Made by a program: the position numbers and the translations under genes. From Phycisphaerales bacterium (lineage in GTDB: Bacteria; Planctomycetota; Phycisphaerae; Phycisphaerales; UBA1924): a DNA stretch of 6,729 nt. Location: contig DOJA01000194.1 of the NCBI GenBank assembly GCA_003511945.1, positions 1,180-7,908 on the forward strand. The letters run 5' to 3'. Shown here piece by piece: positions 1 to 4,963 of the stretch (positions are counted from its first letter, which is position 1; the number at the start of each line of letters is the position of its first letter). The notes beneath the pieces are model-generated. The model ran no database searches. It was not told where the DNA came from and worked only from the letters and a program-made list of their open reading frames with translations.

Positions 1-581
1 TGGCGCAATGGGCGCATTGCGACGTCGTAATGATGTTGGCGCGCGTGGGGCTGCGCGTTGCCCTGGTCACCACCCACCTGCCGCTGCGCGCAGTCGCCGA
101 TGCCATCACCGTGGCGCGCCTGACCCGCGTCATCGAGGTGCTGCACGGCGACCTGCAGCGCCGCTTCGGGATCGCCGCGCCGCGCATCGCAGTGCTGGGC
201 CTGAACCCGCACGCCGGTGAAGACGGGCATCTGGGGCGCGAGGAAATCGAGATCATCACGCCGGTGCTGCAACGCCTGCGCGCGCAGGGCATGGACCTGC
301 GCGGCCCGCTGCCTGCGGACAGCGCGTTTTTGCCCGGGCAGCGCGCGCAGGTCGACGCGATCCTGGCGATGTACCACGACCAGGGACTGATCCCGGTGAA
401 ACTGCTCGCCTTCGACCGCGCGGTGAACACCACGGTTGGGCTCCCGGTGGTGCGCACCAGCCCCGACCACGGGACGGCGTTCGACATCGCGGGCAAGAAC
501 CTGGCCGACCCGGGCTCGATGCGAGCGGCGATCGAACTGGCGCTGGATCTGTGCACGAACGGCGCTCCCGCAGGCGCCTGA
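1..581 (+). CDS. pdxA: 4-hydroxythreonine-4-phosphate dehydrogenase, C-terminal part (5' truncated by window)
   Basis: PdxA oxidises 4-phosphohydroxy-L-threonine with NAD; the unstable product is condensed by PdxJ with deoxyxylulose phosphate to make pyridoxine 5'-phosphate, in the cytosolic DXP-dependent vitamin B6 route. The reading frame is open from base 3, so the gene starts outside the window; about 190 residues of a family usually near 330 are present. The three metal-binding histidines known from the family are all visible: in VTTHLPLR (codon 75-77), GLNPHAGEDG (codon 210-212) and MYHDQGLIPVK (codon 375-377). The substrate-site blocks GPLPADSAF, NTTVGLPVVRTSPDHGTAFD and the closing IAGKNLADPGSM also match. 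The Met at 30 is internal (VVMMLA is a family motif), not a start. The gene ends in TGA six bases before the convergent glycosyltransferase stop, leaving no room for a separate terminator. Identity is very secure. Confidence 0.97.
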   Translation, partial: AQWAHCDVVMMLARVGLRVALVTTHLPLRAVADAITVARLTRVIEVLHGDLQRRFGIAAPRIAVLGLNPHAGEDGHLGREEIEIITPVLQRLRAQGMDLRGPLPADSAFLPGQRAQVDAILAMYHDQGLIPVKLLAFDRAVNTTVGLPVVRTSPDHGTAFDIAGKNLADPGSMRAAIELALDLCTNGAPAGA

Positions 582-587
582 AGCGGG

Positions 588-1343
588 TCACCCGGAGAAC
601 CGGTGGCGCACGATCGCCCACAGTGCGCGCCCGCCGTCGGTCCAGCGGATCTTCTTCCCCTCCGCGTAGGTCCGCCCGGCGTACGAGACGGGCACCTCGA
701 AGATCCGCAGCGGGCGCTCGCCCAGCGGGTGCGTCGGGTCGGGCAGGCGGAGCCGCGCCAGGCGGGCGATGATCTCCGGCTCGATCGCGAAGGAGTCCTC
801 CATGAGCCGCAGGCCGCGAGCGACTTCCCCGGTGAACGCCTTCGTGCAGCACTCGATGTCCGACAGGTTCAGGTTGGTGAGCGCGTTGGAGAGCACCGTC
901 AGGGCCCGGTTGGCGACCGCGTGCCAGTAGTACAGCACCCGGTGGGCCGTCCCGCCCCGGAAGCGCGAGCCGATGACCGCGTCGGCCCGCCCGTCCAGCA
1001 GCGGGGCCAGCACCGCCGAATGATCGGCGGGGTCGTACTCCAGGTCGGCGTCGTGGATCAGAACCAGGTCCGCACCCCGGGCGCCCTCTGACCCGAGCGC
1101 CGTGCGCACCGCGGCGCCCTTGCCCCGGTTGGAGGGGTGACGCAGCACCGTCAGCGTCGGCCGGCGCTCGGCCAGCGCGAGCAGCAACGGCGCGGAGCCG
1201 TCGGTGGAGCCGTCGTCCACGGCGATCACCCGTCGCTCGACCCCCTGCGGCGCGGGCGCGTCGAGCAGGCGCTCGACGGCGCGGACCACGGTGGGGGCCT
1301 CGTTGAACACCGGGATCAGGACGGCCAGAATGGGCACGGGCAC
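588..1343 (-). CDS. Family 2 glycosyltransferase (dolichyl/polyprenyl-phosphate sugar synthase-like)
   Basis: This is a GT-A fold transferase of the GT2/DPM1-like group, which moves a sugar from a nucleotide donor to a lipid phosphate or glycan acceptor at the cytosolic membrane face. The protein opens with AVLIPVFNE, followed by the nucleotide-binding VDDGSTDGS, the NRGKGAAVRTAL block, and IHDADLEYDP, which carries the metal-binding DxD. Further blocks are IGSRFRGG, SNALTNLNLSDIECCTKAF, and the C-terminal EVPVSYAGRTYAEGKKI typical of this subgroup. There is no C-terminal membrane domain, so it is a short soluble form of 251 aa. No ATG lies near the N terminus. GTG at 1343 is chosen because the family usually begins a few residues before the V-IPVFNE strand. 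GTG at 1337 is an alternative that would fit the -10-like TACGCT at 1349-1344. GTG at 1388 would run 8 bp into the divergent neighbour. Donor and acceptor cannot be told from sequence. Confidence 0.93.
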   Translation of the reverse strand: MPVPILAVLIPVFNEAPTVVRAVERLLDAPAPQGVERRVIAVDDGSTDGSAPLLLALAERRPTLTVLRHPSNRGKGAAVRTALGSEGARGADLVLIHDADLEYDPADHSAVLAPLLDGRADAVIGSRFRGGTAHRVLYYWHAVANRALTVLSNALTNLNLSDIECCTKAFTGEVARGLRLMEDSFAIEPEIIARLARLRLPDPTHPLGERPLRIFEVPVSYAGRTYAEGKKIRWTDGGRALWAIVRHRFSG

Positions 1344-1349
1344 AGCGTA
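1344..1349 (-). promoter_or_regulatory. Candidate -10 hexamer for the glycosyltransferase
   Basis: On the minus strand this reads TACGCT, fitting TANNNT. It lies six bases upstream of the GTG at 1337, the spacing expected if transcription starts at or next to that codon. There is no Shine-Dalgarno sequence, and no convincing -35 was seen. The same TACGCT hexamer precedes dnaB. It is short enough to be chance. Confidence 0.3.
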
Positions 1350-1354
1350 GCGGC

Positions 1355-1363
1355 TGGTACGAT
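1355..1363 (+). promoter_or_regulatory. Extended -10 promoter candidate for the membrane protein gene
   Basis: TGGTACGAT has the extended -10 form TGnTANNAT, with the hexamer at 1358-1363. A start site near 1370 would leave a leader of about 11 nt that contains the Shine-Dalgarno sequence. No clear -35 is seen, as is common with extended -10 promoters. It lies back to back with the candidate -10 of the divergent glycosyltransferase, only 8 bp away, so the two may compete for polymerase. Confidence 0.4.
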
Positions 1364-1371
1364 GAGAGCCC

Positions 1372-1377
1372 GGAGGA
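1372..1377 (+). promoter_or_regulatory. Ribosome binding site supporting the ATG at 1381
   Basis: GGAGGA ends three bases before the ATG at 1381, a near-perfect Shine-Dalgarno match at slightly short spacing. It decides this start for the membrane protein and is the strongest such site in the window. The glycosyltransferase, dnaB and pdxH starts lack one. Confidence 0.65.
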
Positions 1378-1380
1378 GCG

Positions 1381-2298
1381 ATGCTCACTCGGTTGATCGA
1401 CCGCTGCTTCCCGGGCCTTCACGCCCTACCCGATGCGTCCACGCGTGGCTGGGTGTTGTTTCGCACTGCTCTCATATTCGTTTCGCATTGGCACGACTTG
1501 AGCCTTTGGACGTCACGCTGGTCGGCACGAGCGAAGTTCTGGGTCACCGTCGCCGTTCCACTGTGCATTCTCGCGGGAGTGATCCTGGCGATGCCGCGAC
1601 CTCCGACGGGCGCGCGCCCATCGAGTTTATTGACATATCTGTTGTTGATCGTGCCGCTTGTCCCGTTCTTCCTAGTCTGGCCGTGGGATCAGTTCCGTCG
1701 ACTCCAACAACAGGTGCGCCTAGCCGTCATCGGGCTGGGTTATCCCTTGTGCTTCCGCTGCGGCGGATCGCGCCCCGCCGATGCGGAAAGCGCGTGCCCG
1801 GCGTGCGGCGCCGCCAGCCCGCGCTACCATCCGACCCCGGGCTCGGTCGTGTTCGATGATCTGTGCGAGATGCCCGAACTGCTCCTGTTCGATTCAGAGA
1901 ATGAGGCCCTGAAAGAGTACCGTTCCATAGAACTCTCCCTCGGCTGGTTCTGGATGTTCCGTGCGCCTCTGCTCCTGGTGATTGCTGGCGGGCTCTCTTT
2001 CATCGGTGTGTTGGTGTGGACCGGCAATATCCCCCGCCGAGTGCCCGCGTGGCTCGCGCACGGAATCACATTTTTCATCACGATGATCGCCTTCTCGATC
2101 CCCCCGATCTACCTGCTCGCGTGGTCCCGCAGGATGCGTGCAGGCATCATCGATCGCCTTGTCTTGCTCGGACGCTGCTCGCACCCCGGGCACCTTTGCG
2201 GGGCGTGCGGCCACGACCTCGCCGGTTTGGTGCTTCCCCGCTGCCCGGCCTGCGACGCCGCGCTCCCGCACGCGTCGCGTGCAGACGAAGCGCCCTAG
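1381..2298 (+). CDS. Unrecognised multi-pass membrane protein with two CxxC zinc ribbons
   Basis: I do not recognise this 305-residue protein as a named family. Hydrophobic stretches at about residues 53-71, 82-100, 195-213 and 227-247 suggest four membrane helices in two hairpins. Between the pairs is a zinc ribbon, CFRCGG at 124-127 with CPAC at 139-142; after the last helix is a second, CGAC at 273-276 with CPAC at 288-291. The second ribbon (CGACGHDLAGLVLPRCPACD) resembles the 'CGYDLxGLxxxRCPxCG' tails I associate with planctomycete membrane and hypothetical proteins (recollection, not checked). With an even number of helices both ribbons should lie on the same side, probably the cytosol. 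The start is fixed by GGAGGA just upstream. Codon use in the first 300 bases is less GC-rich than its neighbours (TTA, TCA and ATA appear), which may mean lineage-specific or acquired DNA. Function is unknown. Confidence 0.85.
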   Translation: MLTRLIDRCFPGLHALPDASTRGWVLFRTALIFVSHWHDLSLWTSRWSARAKFWVTVAVPLCILAGVILAMPRPPTGARPSSLLTYLLLIVPLVPFFLVWPWDQFRRLQQQVRLAVIGLGYPLCFRCGGSRPADAESACPACGAASPRYHPTPGSVVFDDLCEMPELLLFDSENEALKEYRSIELSLGWFWMFRAPLLLVIAGGLSFIGVLVWTGNIPRRVPAWLAHGITFFITMIAFSIPPIYLLAWSRRMRAGIIDRLVLLGRCSHPGHLCGACGHDLAGLVLPRCPACDAALPHASRADEAP

Positions 2299-3995
2299 AT
2301 CGGCAGGTCGTCGATCTCCTCGCTCTGCCAGTCGCGCTCGGGGCCGCCCCCGTCGCGGTGGCCCTGGACCGGGCCGGACTTGGCGCCCGGGGCGTACGAC
2401 GAGCGCGAGCCCCCGGAACTCCCAGGACTCGCCGGGCTCACCGGCTTCGTGCGCACTTCGTAGTTCCCATCAGACCCGTGGCGCTGCGCCATCGACTGGA
2501 ACCGCGTGATCTGCGCGTTCCACTTCAGGTGCACCGTGCCCGTCGGCCCGTTGCGCTGCTTGGCGATGATGACCTCCGAGTCGTTCACGCGGTCCTCGTT
2601 CTCCGCCAGCCACTCGGGGTCGTGCTGGTGGTAGTAGGACTCGCGGTGCAGCAGCATGATGACATCGGCGTCCTGTTCGATGGAGCCCGACTCGCGCAGG
2701 TCCGCCATCCGCGGGCGGTGGCCCTCGCGCTGCTCCGCCCCGCGGTTCAGCTGCGCGAGGCACACGATCGGCACCTCCAGTTCACGCGCCAGCGCCTTCA
2801 GCCCGCGGCTGATGGCCGACACCTCCGCCTGACGGCTCTCCCGGGCCGCCCCGGGGGCGCTCATGAGCTGCATGTAGTCGATGAACACGCACTTGACCCC
2901 GTGCTGGGCGACCATGCGGCGTGCCTTGGCCCGCAGGAGCATGACCGTCAGCCCCGGGGAGTCGTCGATGAACACCGGCGCCTCCGACAGCTTGCCGCAG
3001 GACTCCGCCAGACGCCGGAAGTCGTCGTGGCTGAGCAGGTTCCGGCGCATCTTGTGGGAGTCGACGCCCGAGTGCGCGCACATCAGCCGCTGAGCGACCG
3101 ACTGGCGCGACATCTCCATCGAGAAGAAGCCGACGGGCGTGCGCGGGCCGCTCTCGGCGTGGGGCGAGCCGCCGAAGGCGATCTGCTCCGCCAGGTTCAG
3201 CGCGAAGGCGGTCTTGCCCATGGAGGGCCGGGCGGCCACGATCACCATCTCCCCCGCCTGGAGGCCGTTGGTCATCTGGTCGAGGTCGTAGAACCCCGTC
3301 GAGAGCCCCGTGAGCGTGCGCCCGTGCTGGAAGTTGGCGTCGAGGAGGTTGAGGGCGTCCTGCAACAGGCGCTCGAGGGTCTGGAGGTCGGCGCTGCCGG
3401 TGTCCTCCGCGACGGCGAAGATGGCCTGCTCGGCCCGGTCCAGCACCTCGCGGGCGGCGCCCTGCTCGGGGTCGCCCGCGTGGTAGGCGTCGTACAGGAT
3501 GCGTCCGGCGGCCTCGATCAGGCGTCGCAGCTGCGCCTTCTCGCGCACGATGCGGGCGTAGTGCGGCGCGCTCGCCGCCGAGGGCACCGCCTGCGCCAGT
3601 TCGAGCAGGTAGTCCGGCCCCCCGATGTCGTCCAGCACGCCCCGGTCCCGCAGCGACTGGGAGAGCTGCACCAGGTCGCCCGAGCGGTGGACATCGTAGG
3701 TCTTGACCAGCGCGTCGAAGATGTGCGCGTGCGCCTCGCCGGCAAAGTCGTCGGGCGTGCGCACCACCGCGATGACATCGCCGATCACCTTGGGGTCGAG
3801 GATCATCGACCCCAGCAGCGACATCTCCGCCTCGGGCGAGGCGGGGGGCAGGCGGTCGAAGAGCTTCTGGAGATCGCGGGGGGGAGTCGGGCCGGCGGGT
3901 CCACGGCGGGGCATCCCCTGACCCTTGGGCCCGCCCCCCGGAGCGGAAGGGGCAAAACGCGAAAAATCGAAGGCGCCTTCCGTGACGGTGGACAT
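2295..3995 (-). CDS. dnaB: Replicative DNA helicase DnaB
   Basis: This is the hexameric ring helicase that unwinds DNA 5'-3' at the replication fork and recruits primase. The product is 566 residues. An N-terminal extension of about 40 residues rich in Gly, Pro and Ala comes first, then the DnaB N domain starting at PPASPEAEMSLLGSMILD (50-67) and the linker. The RecA-like ATPase begins near 229 (TGLSTGFYDLDQMTNGLQ). Walker A is ARPSMGKT (255-262), Walker B FIDYMQLM (371-378), the motif 3 region AQLNRGAEQR (414-423), DLRESGSIEQDADVIML (432-448), and the arginine-finger loop KQRNGPTG (479-486). No intein interrupts it. A low-complexity tail from about 511 ends in EEIDDLPI, resembling an SSB tip. 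The ATG at 3995 is chosen because upstream codons in this frame do not resemble DnaB and run into pdxH. No Shine-Dalgarno is present. Its stop overlaps that of the convergent membrane protein gene. Usual neighbours such as rplI are absent. Confidence 0.97.
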   Translation of the reverse strand: MSTVTEGAFDFSRFAPSAPGGGPKGQGMPRRGPAGPTPPRDLQKLFDRLPPASPEAEMSLLGSMILDPKVIGDVIAVVRTPDDFAGEAHAHIFDALVKTYDVHRSGDLVQLSQSLRDRGVLDDIGGPDYLLELAQAVPSAASAPHYARIVREKAQLRRLIEAAGRILYDAYHAGDPEQGAAREVLDRAEQAIFAVAEDTGSADLQTLERLLQDALNLLDANFQHGRTLTGLSTGFYDLDQMTNGLQAGEMVIVAARPSMGKTAFALNLAEQIAFGGSPHAESGPRTPVGFFSMEMSRQSVAQRLMCAHSGVDSHKMRRNLLSHDDFRRLAESCGKLSEAPVFIDDSPGLTVMLLRAKARRMVAQHGVKCVFIDYMQLMSAPGAARESRQAEVSAISRGLKALARELEVPIVCLAQLNRGAEQREGHRPRMADLRESGSIEQDADVIMLLHRESYYHQHDPEWLAENEDRVNDSEVIIAKQRNGPTGTVHLKWNAQITRFQSMAQRHGSDGNYEVRTKPVSPASPGSSGGSRSSYAPGAKSGPVQGHRDGGGPERDWQSEEIDDLPI

Positions 3996-4003
3996 GGTCC
4001 AGC

Positions 4004-4009
4004 AGCGTA
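4004..4009 (-). promoter_or_regulatory. Candidate -10 hexamer for dnaB
   Basis: Minus-strand TACGCT lies eight bases before the dnaB ATG. With no Shine-Dalgarno present, this would give a leaderless or near-leaderless mRNA. About 17 bp further upstream is only an AT-rich ATTTTT stretch (4025-4030 region) and no good -35. It is the same hexamer as before the glycosyltransferase. Weak evidence on its own. Confidence 0.3.
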
Positions 4010-4061
4010 CCCCGACCACGCGCGAAAAATGTTCCCCACTGGCGCTCAACGCCCAGTCCCG

Positions 4062-4080
4062 TGCGCGCGGCCCGCGCGCA
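4062..4080 (+). repeat. Perfect GC-only palindrome between dnaB and pdxH
   Basis: TGCGCGCGG and CCGCGCGCA are perfect 9-base inverted arms around one central C. The element lies in the 98-bp divergent dnaB/pdxH intergenic region and ends exactly where the candidate pdxH -10 begins. It could be an operator, or simply alternating CG sequence in a GC-rich genome. Its position is suggestive but its function is unknown. Confidence 0.6.
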
Positions 4081-4086
4081 TATCCT
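4081..4086 (+). promoter_or_regulatory. Candidate -10 hexamer for pdxH
   Basis: TATCCT matches TANNNT and ends seven bases before the pdxH ATG at 4094, so transcription would start at or beside the start codon. There is no Shine-Dalgarno and no recognisable -35. It directly abuts the GC palindrome at 4062-4080. Confidence 0.35.
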
Positions 4087-4093
4087 TCCTGCC

Positions 4094-4809
4094 ATGCCCC
4101 CCCGCAACGCCGACCAGTCCGACGCCTACGCCATCCCCGACCTGCTCCCAGACCCCCTCCCCACCACCCCTTGGGGGCTCTTCCGCGAGTGGTACGACCA
4201 GGCCCGCACCCAGCGCGTCCAGCCCAACACCAACGCCATGACCCTCGCCACCATCGACCCCGACGGCACGCCCTCGGCACGCATCGTGCTGTGCAAGGAC
4301 ATGAACCTGGGCGACGACGCGGGGTACCTCGTCTTCCACACGAACTACCACGGGCGCAAGGGGCGGGCCCTGGCGGCCCACCCGCGCTGCGCGCTCGTGT
4401 TCCACTGGGACGACCTGGACAAGCAGGTCCGCATCGAGGGCCACGCGGCCCGCTCGCCCGAAGCCGAGAGCGACGCCTACTTCAGGACCCGCGCGCTGGA
4501 GAGCCGCATCGGCGCGTGGGCGTCGCAGCAGAGCGAGCCGCTGGACTCGCGCGAGGCCCTGATGGGGCGCGTCGCCGAGGTCATCCAGCGGTTCGAGGTC
4601 GACCTGTTCTCCGACCGCGAGCAGGTGATCCCCCGCCCGCCCCATTGGGGAGGGTTCCGCGTGTGGGCCAGGGCGGTCGAGGTCTGGGTCGGCGGCCCGG
4701 GACGCGTCCACGACCGCGCCCGGTGGGAACGATCGCTAGCGCCCGTGCCCCGGGGGGGGGGAGGGGCTTCGACCCCGGCCCGTGGTCGCGCACGAGGTTG
4801 CAGCCGTGA
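4094..4809 (+). CDS. pdxH: Pyridoxamine/pyridoxine 5'-phosphate oxidase, frameshifted near its C terminus
   Basis: PdxH is an FMN-dependent cytosolic oxidase that makes pyridoxal 5'-phosphate from PNP or PMP, the last step of the route PdxA serves. The ATG at 4094 starts MPPRNADQSD; a GTG at 4061 in the same frame adds nothing family-like. Family blocks in order: ARIVLCKDMN (62-71), FHTNYHGRKGR (81-91), HWDDLDKQVRIEGHAAR (104-120), YFRTRALESRIGAWASQQSE (129-148), RPPHWGGFRVWAR (181-193) and GRVHDRARW (203-211), whose Arg and His match the substrate-binding pair of the E. coli enzyme. The next codons enter ten G at 4752-4761. In the given frame the protein then loses family resemblance and reads on to a stop at 4949-4951 (285 aa). 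Shifting by one base restores an ending, PGPWSRTRLQP, followed by TGA at 4807-4809, like the W...RLxP end of PdxH. The true product is therefore probably about 237 aa, with the G run a sequencing error or a real mutation. Confidence 0.92.
4752..4761 (+). repeat. Homopolymer of ten G at the pdxH frameshift
   Basis: Ten consecutive G, then A and four more G, lie at the point where pdxH changes frame. Eleven or eight G would keep pdxH open to its family-like RLQP end. It is the longest single-base run in the window; a run of eight G follows at 4812-4819, just after the pdxH stop. Confidence 0.9.
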
Positions 4810-4829
4810 TTGGGGGGGGAGGAGAGAAG

Positions 4830-4963
4830 GGCACCGAGGCATTGAGCCAACGAGCCATCAAGTGGGGGACAAGGAGCCGGTGCGCATCCGGAACCGAAAG
4901 TGGAGAAGATGCCCCCCTCCGCGCTTCCCACTCGATGCCTTGATGGCTTGATGCCTCGATGCC
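4830..4963 (+). repeat. Inverted arrays of an 8-bp unit (TYGATGSC) forming a long hairpin-capable element
   Basis: The right arm (4927-4963) is CCCAC followed by four tandem 8-bp units: TCGATGCC, TTGATGGC, TTGATGCC, TCGATGCC. The left arm (4830-4866) is the inverse: GGCACCGA, GGCATTGA, GCCAACGA, GCCATCAA, then GTGGG. By my count 30 of 37 positions pair between the arms, and the units stay in register. The central 60 bases hold a small inner dyad around TGCGCA (4881-4886). The element fills the gap after pdxH, and its last unit contains the ATG of the next gene. It could act as a terminator-like hairpin, or be a member of a dispersed palindromic repeat family. No U-tract follows. Confidence 0.8.

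Noticed and set aside
4..21. A 7-bp inverted repeat, CGCAATG/CATTGCG, at the left edge.
   Set aside because: It lies within pdxA coding sequence just before the conserved VVMMLA block, and a short dyad in GC-rich coding DNA is easily chance.
567..603. Small GC stems around the convergent pdxA and glycosyltransferase stops considered as a terminator.
   Set aside because: The stems are only four to five pairs with no T-tract on either side, and they lie mostly in coding sequence.
256..1422. A 388-codon minus-strand frame overlapping the glycosyltransferase and pdxA.
   Set aside because: It is an out-of-frame shadow of the GT2 gene with Arg/Gly/Ala/Pro-rich composition and also covers part of the confirmed pdxA.
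1137..1859. A 240-codon plus-strand frame across the glycosyltransferase/membrane-protein junction.
   Set aside because: It runs antisense through the GT2 N-terminal motifs and then out of frame through a gene with a clear ribosome binding site. No domain is seen.
2016..4241. A 741-codon open frame on the plus strand, antisense to dnaB.
   Set aside because: It lies opposite a complete, motif-verified dnaB, is rich in Arg/His/Val from reverse-complemented GC-rich codons, and shows no family motif. High GC removes stop codons, producing long antisense frames.
4830..4963. The repeated 8-bp units considered as a CRISPR array.
   Set aside because: Units are contiguous with no spacers, are far shorter than CRISPR repeats, and occur in inverted arms. 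No cas gene is present.
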